A stretch of 64,000 nucleotides of DNA from GCA-2720975 sp964467985 (lineage in GTDB: Bacteria > Planctomycetota > UBA1135 > GCA-002686595), in assembly GCA_964467985.1 (NCBI GenBank), contig CAYXTP010000003.1, positions 1 to 64,000 on the forward strand, given 5' to 3'. Positions 8,011 through 15,874 of this stretch are shown in pieces; the first letter of the stretch is position 1, and each line of letters opens with the position of its first letter. The position numbers and the translations under genes are program-made. The notes under the pieces are model-generated. The model was not told the origin of the DNA, ran no database searches, and was given only the letters and a program-made list of their open reading frames with translations.

Positions 8011-9059
8011 GAGGGATCTTCCTCGAGGGCCCGCAAGCGCTCGCTCACTTCCGCCAACTCCTCGCGCATGCGCCCCAAGCGTTGCAGCGCCTTGTGGTCG
8101 CGCAGGGCACGCAGCTTGGGCCCGGCGGGCGAACCCCACCATTCTTCTCCGGCAGGGACGTCAGCAAACACAGCTGACTTGGCTCCGATGCGCGCACCCT
8201 CACCAATGGTCAAGTGACCTGCCAGACCCGCCTGGCCGGCCACGATCACGCCGCTGCCCACGTGCGTCGATCCGGCAACCCCGCTTTGGGCCAGGAACAT
8301 GCTGGAGCGGCCCACACGTACGTTGTGGGCGATGTGGACCAGGTTGTCGATTTTGACGTTGCTCGCGATATGCGTGCGGCCAAAGCGTGCACAATCAATG
8401 GTGACGTTGGCGCCAATTTCGACGTCGTCGTCGATCTGCACGCTCCCGCCCTGGGGAGTCTTGACCCAGCCCTGGGCGGTGGGCTCAAAGCCGAATCCGT
8501 CTGCTCCAATGACCGTGCCGGAATGCACGACGCATGCGGAACCAATGTGAACGTGGGGGTAGAGCACGACGCCTGCGTGCAACACGCTGTTGGCCCCAAC
8601 TCGCACGGCGGCTCCGAGGACGACGCGCGCGTGCAACACGGCGCCCGCGGCGAGGTGAACTCCCGGACCCACGACGCATAGCGGGCCAACGCTCGCGCCC
8701 TCGTCCACCTCCGCCGTGGCATCCACGACCGCGCTGGGGTGTACACCGGGATCTGGACTGGGGATCTCCGGGGCGAAAATGGAGACGATCAGGTTGAAGG
8801 TCGCTTGAGGATCGCTGCAGCGCAGCAGGGCCAGGTCCGTGCGTTCCACGCGCACATCCTGTGCCAGCACCACGGCCGCGGCAGCGGTGGACTGCAGGGC
8901 TCCGGCGTGGCGTTCGTCCGCGAGAAAACTGACCTCCTCGGGGCCCGCATCGGCCAGGGAAGCTGGGCCACAAATCGGGCTGCTCCCCACCCCAGGCGCC
9001 GCCTCCTCAAGGCGCGCTCCGATTCGTTCGGCAAGTTCCAACAGGGTCAAGGCGGGCAT
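8007..9059 (-). CDS. lpxD: UDP-3-O-acylglucosamine N-acyltransferase LpxD
   Basis: A 350-residue enzyme adding the N-linked 3-hydroxyacyl chain to UDP-3-O-acyl-glucosamine, the third lipid A step. It has the N-terminal uridine-binding domain (from TLLELAERIGARLE), a hexapeptide beta-helix, the family block DGFGFEPTAQGW, the catalytic His region NLVHIAHNVRVG, and a C-terminal helical tail rich in Arg and Glu. The stop overlaps the lpxC-fabZ start by 4 nt. It is separated from bamA by 268 nt with no skp-like gene, although skp often sits there in proteobacteria. Confidence 0.95.
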   Translation of the reverse strand: MPALTLLELAERIGARLEEAAPGVGSSPICGPASLADAGPEEVSFLADERHAGALQSTAAAAVVLAQDVRVERTDLALLRCSDPQATFNLIVSIFAPEIPSPDPGVHPSAVVDATAEVDEGASVGPLCVVGPGVHLAAGAVLHARVVLGAAVRVGANSVLHAGVVLYPHVHIGSACVVHSGTVIGADGFGFEPTAQGWVKTPQGGSVQIDDDVEIGANVTIDCARFGRTHIASNVKIDNLVHIAHNVRVGRSSMFLAQSGVAGSTHVGSGVIVAGQAGLAGHLTIGEGARIGAKSAVFADVPAGEEWWGSPAGPKLRALRDHKALQRLGRMREELAEVSERLRALEEDPS

Positions 9060-9169
9060 GGCACGAACCTGTCGGCCTCGGGTCCGACAAAATCAGAGGT
9101 GGGCGGCGTCCTACAGAGCGAACAGCCTGGTGTGGAATGGCGCCCCCAAAAGGGGAGCCGGCACGGGAT

Positions 9170-9198
9170 GGTGTACCGGAGCCATCAGCTCCTGTCAA
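9170..9198 (-). promoter_or_regulatory. candidate promoter of the lpxD-lpxC/fabZ-lpxA-ileS run
   Basis: The minus strand has a perfect -35 TTGACA (9198 to 9193), a 17-nt spacer and a poor -10 TACACC (9175 to 9170). It lies in the 268-nt gap between bamA and lpxD and points at lpxD. The weak -10 keeps confidence low. Apart from this, I see no gene in 9060-9327. Confidence 0.35.
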
Positions 9199-9327
9199 TT
9201 GGATCGGCGCGCGTAGGAGCCGCCGAAGTCCCCTGCGCGCACGGTCTGGTCCATATGGGGATCCTCAGGATGAATGAGGAGATCAACACAGCCCGCAGCG
9301 CTGCGTATGTGGGTTACCCGAAACCGA

Positions 9328-11850
9328 CTAGCGACGAAGATCCAGACTGAAGGAGAAGGTCTCTCGCAAGTCTCCGTCCTGCTCGTTGATCGGGAACCCG
9401 AAGCTGAAGGTCAGAGGCAGGGGATTGACCAGCCCGAATCCGAAACCCACCGAGGCGCGTACTTCGTCGGGATTCAAGTCCCAACCGTCCACGCCCAGGA
9501 CGCCCGCGTCCAGGAAGGTCACAATGCGAAACATCTCCCGCCGGCGCGAGGTACCGGCGATGGGCGTCGAGTAGATGGGGTGACGGTATTCGATCGTCGC
9601 GCGCGCCATCGACTCACCACCTAGGGCGTAGCGTCCTTCCATGGGGCCAATGCCGCGGAAGTCAAACCCGCGTAGCGAATTGCCGCCCAGGAAGAAGCGC
9701 TCAGAGTAGTGCACCTGGTCGGTATCCCCGAAGGTATCGCTAAAGCCAGCACCCGCTCCCAAGTAGAACCCGGGCCGCAGATCATCGCTGACCTCACCAA
9801 GCAGAAAGTAGTGCGAGTAGTTGAGCTCGGTCTTCAAGAAGTTCTCGTCGCCACCCAGCGCTCCACCGTAGTAGGTGTTGCTCCAGCGGTAGTACGAACC
9901 CTCACGTGGGCTGATGCGACTGTCGAGCCGGTCGTAGCTCAGGTCCACGGTCAGCCCGCGCAGATCCGTCTTGCCCTGTGAATTGACCAGGGTGCTGGGA
10001 GAGTCGGCCGGGTCGGTCAAGTCATCCACCGTGATGGAGCTCCAGCGCGGACCAATGCGCAGGGACAGGTCGCCGGCCCCAAACAGGCGCGCCACGGTCA
10101 GGCTCGCCTCGGATTTGGACTCGTCGTGGGAATTGAATCGACGGTCCCGGCCAAGGGCTTCGGTGCGCACGACGAAGCGGTCGTGGTGGGTGCCCAAGGC
10201 ATCGGGGTGGGCATACATGAAGCGCCAGAAACTCACCTGCGAGCCGGGGGAGAGATCGATGGCCAGCTGCTCGCCGTTCCCGTGAAAAGCCTCCTTGTCG
10301 TAGATCTCGCGCCCAGCAGACCAGAATCCGCTGGGCAGGTTGCCGATCGCGAAATTGCGCATCGAGAGGGTAATCAAACCCACCACACCGCTGTCGCTGG
10401 CCACGCCACCGGAGATGTTGAAGTCCACGACGCGCCCTTCGCTCAGGCGATACTCGACGTCGATGATGTCGGGATCGTCTTCATCCACTTGGAAAACAAC
10501 GATGGGCGGCGCGTGTGTTGGATCGTAGGGATCGTCGAAGTAGTTGGTCCTGCGCACTCGAGCCAGGCCGCGCTGGATGTCACCAATATTGGCCTGGTCT
10601 CCCGGATTGAAGTCCAACTCGCGACGGACGACCTTGTCCTTGGTGTACGTATTGCCGTTCACCCGCACCTCGCCGATGAAGCGCTTGCGGCCCTGAACGA
10701 GGCGGTAGGTCACGTGTACCTCGTGTGTGTCCCAGTCGTAGACCACGTCGGGATTGAGGAACCGAGAACCTCCAGCGCTCGCGTCCTCGAAGTAGCTCTG
10801 CTCAAGATATCCGCGCTCGCCATAGAACAGCATCAACGCGCCCATGTCGTGCACGATGCGCGCCTGCTCGAAGGGCACTCCGGCCTTCAGCTCTGTCAGC
10901 TCTTGGAGTTCATCGACCGTGAAGAACAGGTCCTGTTGAGCATCCAGGTCGTCGGGATCGACGCCCAAAATGTTCAGCGATCCCACGCGCCACAGGGGTC
11001 CCTCATCGACGATCAACTTCACCACGACCCTCTCACGGTCGGCGCTGAAGTCAAGGCTGTCGATCGTCACCGTCGCATCCAACCAGCCGCGTTCGCGGTA
11101 GACCTCACGCATGGCGACGATGTCCGCATCGAGCACTTCCCGATCAAAGACGCCGCCCCACCAGCGAAAGATGCCGCGGCCCTTGGTGGACAGCTCGGCC
11201 AGGGAGAACAAGCCCCCCGACCAGAGCCCCCAACCCGTGTTGGGCAGGTTGGTGTTGCCGCTGACTTCGATTCCGGTACAGCGCACCTTGGGTCCTTCGC
11301 GGATCTCAAAAATGAGCTCGCCGGCTACACCCTCCCCCAGACCCCCGATCACCTTGTCGATCTCGACAAAGTAGTGGCCAGCCTGGCGGTAGCCCGCCAT
11401 CAGGCGTGAGCGGATCGCGTCCGCTTCATGCAGGTACACCTGCTCGCGGTCGAACAGGAGAGCCCATTCCTTGAGCTTCTCCAGATCCACCTCGCTGTGG
11501 CCCACAAAGCGTGGTTCCAGATCGAGAGGCAGTTCGGTGACGGGCAGGGTCACTCGCAAGCCCTCCCCAATGCGCGTGAGACGCGGCTCACCCACCACGA
11601 TCTTGTAGGTATCCCAGACCTTCAGGAGGCCCGAGCGCATGGACTCTGGATAGGGCTCGCCGATGCGAATGCCCAAGGCTGCCAGCACGCCCTGCTCGCT
11701 GTACGTCTCGAGCCCTTCGAAGACGACCTCTTCAACGGGCAGCTCTTGGGGAGGCTGCAGCAGAGGCGGACCGGCGACCGGATCCACGAGGGGATCCTGG
11801 CCGGGGCCGGCGGCTGCGAGGGCAGCGGTGAGAAGCAGTGAGCAGATCAA
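9328..11850 (-). CDS. bamA: outer-membrane assembly factor BamA (Omp85 family)
   Basis: An 840-residue Omp85 protein that folds beta-barrel proteins into the outer membrane. A signal peptide (residues 1 to about 14, LLLTAALAAAG) is followed by POTRA repeats; a clear one is KRFIGEVRVNGNTYTKDKVV. The C-terminal half is a 16-strand-type barrel with GGNSLRGFDFRGIGP (the conserved RGF motif) and a late strand TFSFGFPINE. The last residues are FSFSLDLRR, so the usual terminal aromatic residue is absent. The start codon is a TTG without a clear ribosome binding site, so the first residues are uncertain. It lies between the dnaB terminator and lpxD. Confidence 0.93.
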   Translation of the reverse strand: MICSLLLTAALAAAGPGQDPLVDPVAGPPLLQPPQELPVEEVVFEGLETYSEQGVLAALGIRIGEPYPESMRSGLLKVWDTYKIVVGEPRLTRIGEGLRVTLPVTELPLDLEPRFVGHSEVDLEKLKEWALLFDREQVYLHEADAIRSRLMAGYRQAGHYFVEIDKVIGGLGEGVAGELIFEIREGPKVRCTGIEVSGNTNLPNTGWGLWSGGLFSLAELSTKGRGIFRWWGGVFDREVLDADIVAMREVYRERGWLDATVTIDSLDFSADRERVVVKLIVDEGPLWRVGSLNILGVDPDDLDAQQDLFFTVDELQELTELKAGVPFEQARIVHDMGALMLFYGERGYLEQSYFEDASAGGSRFLNPDVVYDWDTHEVHVTYRLVQGRKRFIGEVRVNGNTYTKDKVVRRELDFNPGDQANIGDIQRGLARVRRTNYFDDPYDPTHAPPIVVFQVDEDDPDIIDVEYRLSEGRVVDFNISGGVASDSGVVGLITLSMRNFAIGNLPSGFWSAGREIYDKEAFHGNGEQLAIDLSPGSQVSFWRFMYAHPDALGTHHDRFVVRTEALGRDRRFNSHDESKSEASLTVARLFGAGDLSLRIGPRWSSITVDDLTDPADSPSTLVNSQGKTDLRGLTVDLSYDRLDSRISPREGSYYRWSNTYYGGALGGDENFLKTELNYSHYFLLGEVSDDLRPGFYLGAGAGFSDTFGDTDQVHYSERFFLGGNSLRGFDFRGIGPMEGRYALGGESMARATIEYRHPIYSTPIAGTSRRREMFRIVTFLDAGVLGVDGWDLNPDEVRASVGFGFGLVNPLPLTFSFGFPINEQDGDLRETFSFSLDLRR

Positions 11851-11861
11851 GGGTGGGAAGG

Positions 11862-11886
11862 GTACGGCCCTGGGCGGGACCCGTAC
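11862..11886 (-). promoter_or_regulatory. hairpin just upstream of the bamA start
   Basis: The minus strand can fold GTACGG(GT)CCC-GCCCA-GGGCCGTAC about 12 nt before the bamA TTG. It would cover the region where a ribosome binding site should be. Together with the terminator at 11895-11916 it forms a two-hairpin leader. A regulatory role is inferred. Confidence 0.35.
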
Positions 11887-11894
11887 AGAGGCCT

Positions 11895-11916
11895 AAAAAA
11901 GGGGCCTTGGAGGCCC
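11895..11916 (-). terminator. intrinsic terminator after dnaB
   Basis: On the minus strand GGGCCT-CCA-AGGCCC is followed by C and six T residues, a textbook Rho-independent terminator. It lies 56 nt after the dnaB stop codon and about 45 nt before the bamA start, so it separates the ribosomal-protein/dnaB operon from bamA or attenuates read-through into it. Confidence 0.8.
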
Positions 11917-11972
11917 AAGGAAGGGCGTCAGAGGATGCGCTGGCGAGAGCCCCCCTGAGGCCGCGAGCGGAG

Positions 11973-13385
11973 CTAGAGGCTGATGGGCTCGGCGATGGCC
12001 GCGGCCGGGTTTTGGAAACGCAGGATGTTGCCCGTGAACTGCAACTTGACCTTGCCGGTGGCCCCGTTGCGGTGCTTGGCACAGATCACTTCGGCTTCGC
12101 CGCGGTTCTCCTCGGTCTGGTTGTAGTACTCGGCCCGGTACAACATCAAGACCACGTCGGCGTCCTGCTCGATGGATCCCGATTCTCGCAGATCCGAGAG
12201 CTGGGGGCGCTTGTCCTCGCGCGACTCCACACTGCGCGATAGTTGAGAGAGGGCCAGGATGGGAACTTCCAGTTCGCGCGCCAACTCTTTCAAGGAGCGA
12301 GAGATGAGACTGATCTCCTGTTGCCGGCTCTCGGCCTTGGCGCTCATCAACTGCAGGTAGTCGAGCACGATCATGTCCAGCCCATGTTGGTGCTTGAGGC
12401 GCCGCGCGCGACTGCGCACGGCCATGATCGACAGGCCCGGAGTGTCATCCACGAACAGGTGTGTTTTTTGCAGATCTCCTGCTGCGTGGGTCAGATCTGC
12501 AAAAGAGGCCGGATCAATCTTCCCCGTTCTCATCTTATGCGCATCCACTCGGGCGCGCGAGCTGAGCATGCGCTGCACAATGGACAGGCGGCCCATCTCC
12601 AGGCTGAAGAACAGGATTGAGGGCTCGTGATCAAAGTGTTGCGGGCGATGTGTGGCGGCGTGCTCCATCAAATTGAGGGCGAAGGCCGTCTTGCCCATCG
12701 AGGGTCGCGCGGCGATGACCGTCAATTCGCCCGGGTTGAACCCACCTAGCATGTCGTCCAGGTCCATGAATCCGCTGGGCAAACCCGTTAGGTCCCCGCG
12801 GTGGCGCTGGGCTTCGAGGCGCTTGAAGGCGTCGGCCAGCACGTCCCCCACTTCCACGGCTCCGCCAATGTCTTTGGAGGAATTGATCTTGAAGATACCG
12901 TTCTCGGCTTCGTCCAAGAGCTGTGTGACGGACTCCTGGTCGGGCCGCGTGCCGTGGCAGCGACTGATGATGTCCGTGCAGGAATCGATCAGCGTGCGCA
13001 GCAGACTGTTCTGGTTCACGAGCCGCGCGTGGTGCATCAGGTGTGCTGCGTTGGGCACGACACCGATCAACTCGACCATGTAGCCGTCCCCGCCGCTGGC
13101 GGCCAAGGCGTCCTGAGCCTTGAGAGCCGTACCCACGGTGATCGGATCCACCGGTTGGTTGCGTTCGGCCAGATCCACCATCTGTGCGTAGATCAGGCGG
13201 TGCCGACGATCGTAGAAATCGTCCGCCTTGAGCATCTCTACCACGTCGGGCAGGTTCAGCGGGTTCACGAGCAGGGCACCGAGGACACTGCGTTCGGCAG
13301 CCAGGTCGTGGGGAGCGATTCTCCCGTATTGGGTCAGTTCCTCAGGTTCCAAGAGTGCTCTCCAAGTCGTCGCGCCCGGCTCCAA
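11973..13385 (-). CDS. dnaB: replicative DNA helicase DnaB
   Basis: A 470-residue hexameric helicase that unwinds DNA at the replication fork. The N-terminal helical domain (PHDLAAERSVLGALL ... FYDRRHRLIY) is followed by the RecA-like domain with Walker A (ARPSMGKTAFALNL), Walker B (DMIVLDYLQLM) and the late motif SGSIEQDADVVLMLYR. Length and order are normal and there is no intein. It follows rplI after a 200-nt gap with strong hairpins and ends before an intrinsic terminator; the rpsF-rpsR-rplI-dnaB order is common in bacteria. Confidence 0.97.
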   Translation of the reverse strand: MEPGATTWRALLEPEELTQYGRIAPHDLAAERSVLGALLVNPLNLPDVVEMLKADDFYDRRHRLIYAQMVDLAERNQPVDPITVGTALKAQDALAASGGDGYMVELIGVVPNAAHLMHHARLVNQNSLLRTLIDSCTDIISRCHGTRPDQESVTQLLDEAENGIFKINSSKDIGGAVEVGDVLADAFKRLEAQRHRGDLTGLPSGFMDLDDMLGGFNPGELTVIAARPSMGKTAFALNLMEHAATHRPQHFDHEPSILFFSLEMGRLSIVQRMLSSRARVDAHKMRTGKIDPASFADLTHAAGDLQKTHLFVDDTPGLSIMAVRSRARRLKHQHGLDMIVLDYLQLMSAKAESRQQEISLISRSLKELARELEVPILALSQLSRSVESREDKRPQLSDLRESGSIEQDADVVLMLYRAEYYNQTEENRGEAEVICAKHRNGATGKVKLQFTGNILRFQNPAAAIAEPISL

Positions 13386-13499
13386 AGCAAGCGGTTACGA
13401 GCGGAGAGCAGGATAGCGTCCGGGTCCCCAAGTCGCTCGCGTGGACAGGGGCTTTTCCTAGCGGCGGCGAAGGTCAAGCGAGTTCCATGGACACAACTC

Positions 13500-13573
13500 A
13501 GGCCGGACTCGCGGGTTAGAGGCCCGCGCGTCCGGCCTGGTCTTGGTGACTGGGGACCCCACCGGGGTCCCAT
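13500..13573 (-). promoter_or_regulatory. two strong hairpins between rplI and dnaB
   Basis: Outer stem AGGCCGGAC (13500-13508) pairs with GTCCGGCCT (13530-13538), enclosing a second stem GCGGG (13511-13515)/CCCGC (13523-13527). A second hairpin is GGGACCCC-ACC-GGGGTCCC (13553-13571). Neither is followed by a T-tract. They may be a factor-dependent terminator, an attenuator or an mRNA-processing site that lowers dnaB expression relative to the ribosomal genes. The rest of 13386-13586 shows no gene. Confidence 0.5.
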
Positions 13574-13586
13574 CACGCTAGAGGCT

Positions 13587-14138
13587 TCAGCCTTCGGCTT
13601 CTTCCCCGGCCTCAGGCGCCTCGCTGGTCTCCTGAGCAGGAGTTTCGGCCGGCTCCTCAGTTCCCAGTAGGGACTCCATCGGGGCACCCTCAGCCTGCAC
13701 TTGCACGCTGATCTCCGCGAAGGACTCGCCATGCACATGAATCGAGACCTGGTGCTCGCCCACGGTCTTGATCGGCGCATCCAGATGAACACGCTTGACG
13801 TCGATCTCAGTGCCGGCCGCCGAGCACAGCTCGGCGATGGCGAGGGCCGTGACCGATCCATACAGCCGGCCGTTCTCGTCCGCCCGCTCGTTAGCCGTCA
13901 CGCTGAGCTCGGACAGGGCCGCCACAGCGGCGGCGACCTCTTCGGCCTTCTCAGCCTCTTCCAACGCGAGCCGAGCGGCCCGTCGTGCGATTTGGCGTTT
14001 GTTGTCCTCGGTCGCCATCGCGGCCAGGCCGCGCGGCAGGAGGAAGTTGCGTGCGTAGCCGGGGGCCACGCGCACCACATCCCCACATCGTCCGAGGTGT
14101 CTCACATGCTCCCGTAGGAGGACTTCCATGGCTTTCAT
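13587..14138 (-). CDS. rplI: large-subunit ribosomal protein bL9 with acidic tail
   Basis: A 183-residue protein; standard L9 is about 150. The N-terminal rRNA-binding domain is clear (MEVLLREHVRHLGRCGDVVRVAPGYARNFL), followed by the long connecting helix and the C-terminal domain (GRLYGSVTALAIAELC ... IKTVGEHQVSIHVH). The last 35 or so residues are an extra Glu/Pro/Ala/Thr-rich tail. The ATG at 14138 is preceded by a strong Shine-Dalgarno that overlaps the rpsR stop codon. Confidence 0.96.
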   Translation of the reverse strand: MKAMEVLLREHVRHLGRCGDVVRVAPGYARNFLLPRGLAAMATEDNKRQIARRAARLALEEAEKAEEVAAAVAALSELSVTANERADENGRLYGSVTALAIAELCSAAGTEIDVKRVHLDAPIKTVGEHQVSIHVHGESFAEISVQVQAEGAPMESLLGTEEPAETPAQETSEAPEAGEEAEG

Positions 14139-14145
14139 TGGGGAT

Positions 14146-14152
14146 CCTCCTT
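14146..14152 (-). promoter_or_regulatory. rplI ribosome binding site overlapping the rpsR stop
   Basis: The minus strand reads TAAGGAGG: the rpsR stop TAA runs into AAGGAGG, which stands 7 nt before the rplI ATG. This fixes the rplI start and suggests tight coupling of S18 and L9 translation. Confidence 0.75.
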
Positions 14153-14363
14153 AGCCCACGAAGGGCAGAAGCGCCAAGTGGCGGGCGCGCTTGACGGCCT
14201 TCTTGAGCTGGCGTTGGCACTGTGTGCAAAAACCACTCCGGCGGCGGGAAACGATCTGACCCTGGGGGGTCAGGAACTTGGACAGGTACTCGGTGTCCTT
14301 GTGGTCGATGATCGGATCGTCACAGTTGCGACTGGCGATCACCTTGGGAACTCTGCGCACCAT
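14151..14363 (-). CDS. rpsR: small-subunit ribosomal protein bS18
   Basis: A 70-residue protein with the S18 core: IIDHKDTEYLSKFLTPQGQI followed by a basic helix ending in HLALLPFVG. It carries Cys residues in RNCDD and FCTQC, as in the zinc-type S18 paralogs, though only a partial ligand set is evident. S18 binds S6 on the 30S platform, matching its place directly after rpsF (3-nt gap). Confidence 0.95.
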   Translation of the reverse strand: MVRRVPKVIASRNCDDPIIDHKDTEYLSKFLTPQGQIVSRRRSGFCTQCQRQLKKAVKRARHLALLPFVG

Positions 14364-14366
14364 GGC

Positions 14367-14966
14367 TCAGGCCTCCTGCTTTTCAGGGGTTTCGTCGGAC
14401 TCGTCTGAAGCCGGGGCTTCGGCAATCGCCGCTTGCGGCGCGGACTCGGGCTGCGCCGCGGATTGCTCAGCTTCGACAGGCGCCTGTTCAGCAGCGCTGC
14501 CCGATTGAGCTTCGGCAGACTCAACGTCATGAGCTTCGTCCGAGCCGTGCTCGCTTCCGCCTTCAGCACCTTCCTCGGGCTCCGGTTCCGGGTCCACGGC
14601 GTCGTCGTCCGGGGGCTCGGGGACCGCAAAATCATCCGCTCCCTCGGCCTGAGCCAACTCCACTTCCCCCTCGGGAACAGCGTCCACGCTGGTGAAGAGG
14701 TAGCGCAGCACCCTCTCGGAGAGGTCGAATTCACGGCGCACGGCCGGCATTTCGGCCCCGTCCACTTGGTAGTAGGCGATCACAAACGTGGCCCGGCGAC
14801 GCCCCTTGATGGGGTAGGCCAAACGACGTTCATCCCACCGGCGAGCACTGAGCAACGTGGCTCCGTGCTTGGCCAGGGCATCGGTCACGAGTGCTTTGGC
14901 GCCCTCGTACCCTTCTCGCACGACATCGTTGTCGAGGAGGAACATTCCTTCATAAATCTGACTCAA
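14367..14966 (-). CDS. rpsF: small-subunit ribosomal protein bS6 with a long acidic tail
   Basis: A 199-residue protein. Residues 1 to about 100 are S6 (IYEGMFLLDNDVV ... ARRWDERRLAYPIKGRRRATF ... REFDLSERVLRYLFT). The remaining 90-100 residues are a low-complexity Glu/Asp/Ala/Ser/Pro tail that is absent from ordinary S6, apart from short polyglutamate tails added in E. coli by RimK. The start is a TTG (14966 to 14964) supported by AAGGAG 7 nt upstream. It heads the rpsF-rpsR-rplI group, 55 nt after pth. Confidence 0.94.
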   Translation of the reverse strand: MSQIYEGMFLLDNDVVREGYEGAKALVTDALAKHGATLLSARRWDERRLAYPIKGRRRATFVIAYYQVDGAEMPAVRREFDLSERVLRYLFTSVDAVPEGEVELAQAEGADDFAVPEPPDDDAVDPEPEPEEGAEGGSEHGSDEAHDVESAEAQSGSAAEQAPVEAEQSAAQPESAPQAAIAEAPASDESDETPEKQEA

Positions 14967-14973
14967 GTCGATT

Positions 14974-14979
14974 CTCCTT
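14974..14979 (-). promoter_or_regulatory. ribosome binding site selecting the rpsF TTG start
   Basis: AAGGAG on the minus strand lies 7 nt before TTG AGT CAG, the only start giving the complete S6 N-terminus. Confidence 0.7.
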
Positions 14980-15021
14980 TTGTGTCGGCGATGGTCTGAG
15001 TCCCGTGGTTTCCCAAGGGGC

Positions 15022-15690
15022 TCAGGTGTCCTGGTTCCAGCGGCTGTGGAACCGCGTCATGCACCCCTCGAGGTCACCCTTGTCCAGCCAGTCGAGGAGA
15101 GCCTCGGCCGCCTGGGCGTAGGCCACTTCGATCTCTTCGCGCTCGGAAGCGGAAAAGGGTTGAAGCACGTAACGCGCCGCGTCGGTCCCCTCTCGTCCGA
15201 TCCCCACCTTCAGGCGCGGAAACAAGTCAGTCGAGAGGTGTTCAATAATGGAGCGCACGCCGTTGTGCCCACCCGCCCCTCCGTGGGGTCGAATGCGCAA
15301 CTGCGCCGGTGGCAGATCGAGGTCGTCGTAGACAACCATCAGGCCTGGGTAGCGGGGAGCAGACGGCTGTTCCAGGCCCTCGCCTTGGGGAGGACTGGGC
15401 CACAACCACCGGGCCAGAGAAGCCAAGGCCCGGCCAGAACGATTCATGAAGGTCTGGGGCTGAATGAGCAAGGCATCCAGGTCCTCGAGATAGGCCCAGA
15501 GGAAAGGAATGCTCGCGAGCCCGGGGGCGATGGGCGGCAGACCCGGCCGGTCCGTGAGTTGACGTGCACTGCGAAAGAGCTGGCCTCCCTGTTCCCGAGC
15601 TAGCCACTCGAGGACTTCGAACCCAGCGTTGTGCCGGGTCCCGGCGTAGTCTTGGCCGGGATTGCCGAGTCCGACGATGAGCCGGGTCAT
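15022..15690 (-). CDS. pth: peptidyl-tRNA hydrolase
   Basis: A 222-residue cytoplasmic enzyme that frees stalled peptidyl-tRNAs. The family signature is complete: LIVGLGNPGQDYAGTRHNAG (catalytic His), QTFMNRSG, and YDDLDLPPAQLRIR followed by GGAGGHNGVRS. It is slightly longer than E. coli Pth (about 194) because of a Pro-rich insertion near AWLWPSPPQGEG (about residues 115-130). The ATG at 15690 gives the exact family N-terminus; a GTG at 15714 is an alternative. The rplY-pth-rpsF order is conserved in many bacteria. Confidence 0.95.
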   Translation of the reverse strand: MTRLIVGLGNPGQDYAGTRHNAGFEVLEWLAREQGGQLFRSARQLTDRPGLPPIAPGLASIPFLWAYLEDLDALLIQPQTFMNRSGRALASLARWLWPSPPQGEGLEQPSAPRYPGLMVVYDDLDLPPAQLRIRPHGGAGGHNGVRSIIEHLSTDLFPRLKVGIGREGTDAARYVLQPFSASEREEIEVAYAQAAEALLDWLDKGDLEGCMTRFHSRWNQDT

Positions 15691-15874
15691 GAGAGGGTGC
15701 CTCGCGGGATCCACGAGGGCGAAACAGTTTAGCCCTGGGCCCTATTTGCGCAAGGGCATCGGGGATTGGATTGGTGAGCTGCCTGGACGGAGGCACGACC
15801 CTGCCCGCAGGGTCCCTGGACGCCCGGAGGAAAAGGTCCTCCACCGGACGCCCGCCAAGCCGCTTGGCAGACCC

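Noticed and set aside
9007..9198. Skp/OmpH-like gene between bamA and lpxD
   Set aside because: The only short frame there overlaps lpxD and has no signal peptide or coiled-coil; no skp is supported.
10126..11409. A 427-codon plus-strand frame inside bamA
   Set aside because: Antisense shadow of a strongly conserved gene; it has no ribosome binding site or recognisable domain.
14967..15021. S6:S18-binding leader RNA upstream of rpsF
   Set aside because: A CCGAC-like stretch exists, but I could not build the conserved hairpin with its bulge, so the motif is not claimed.
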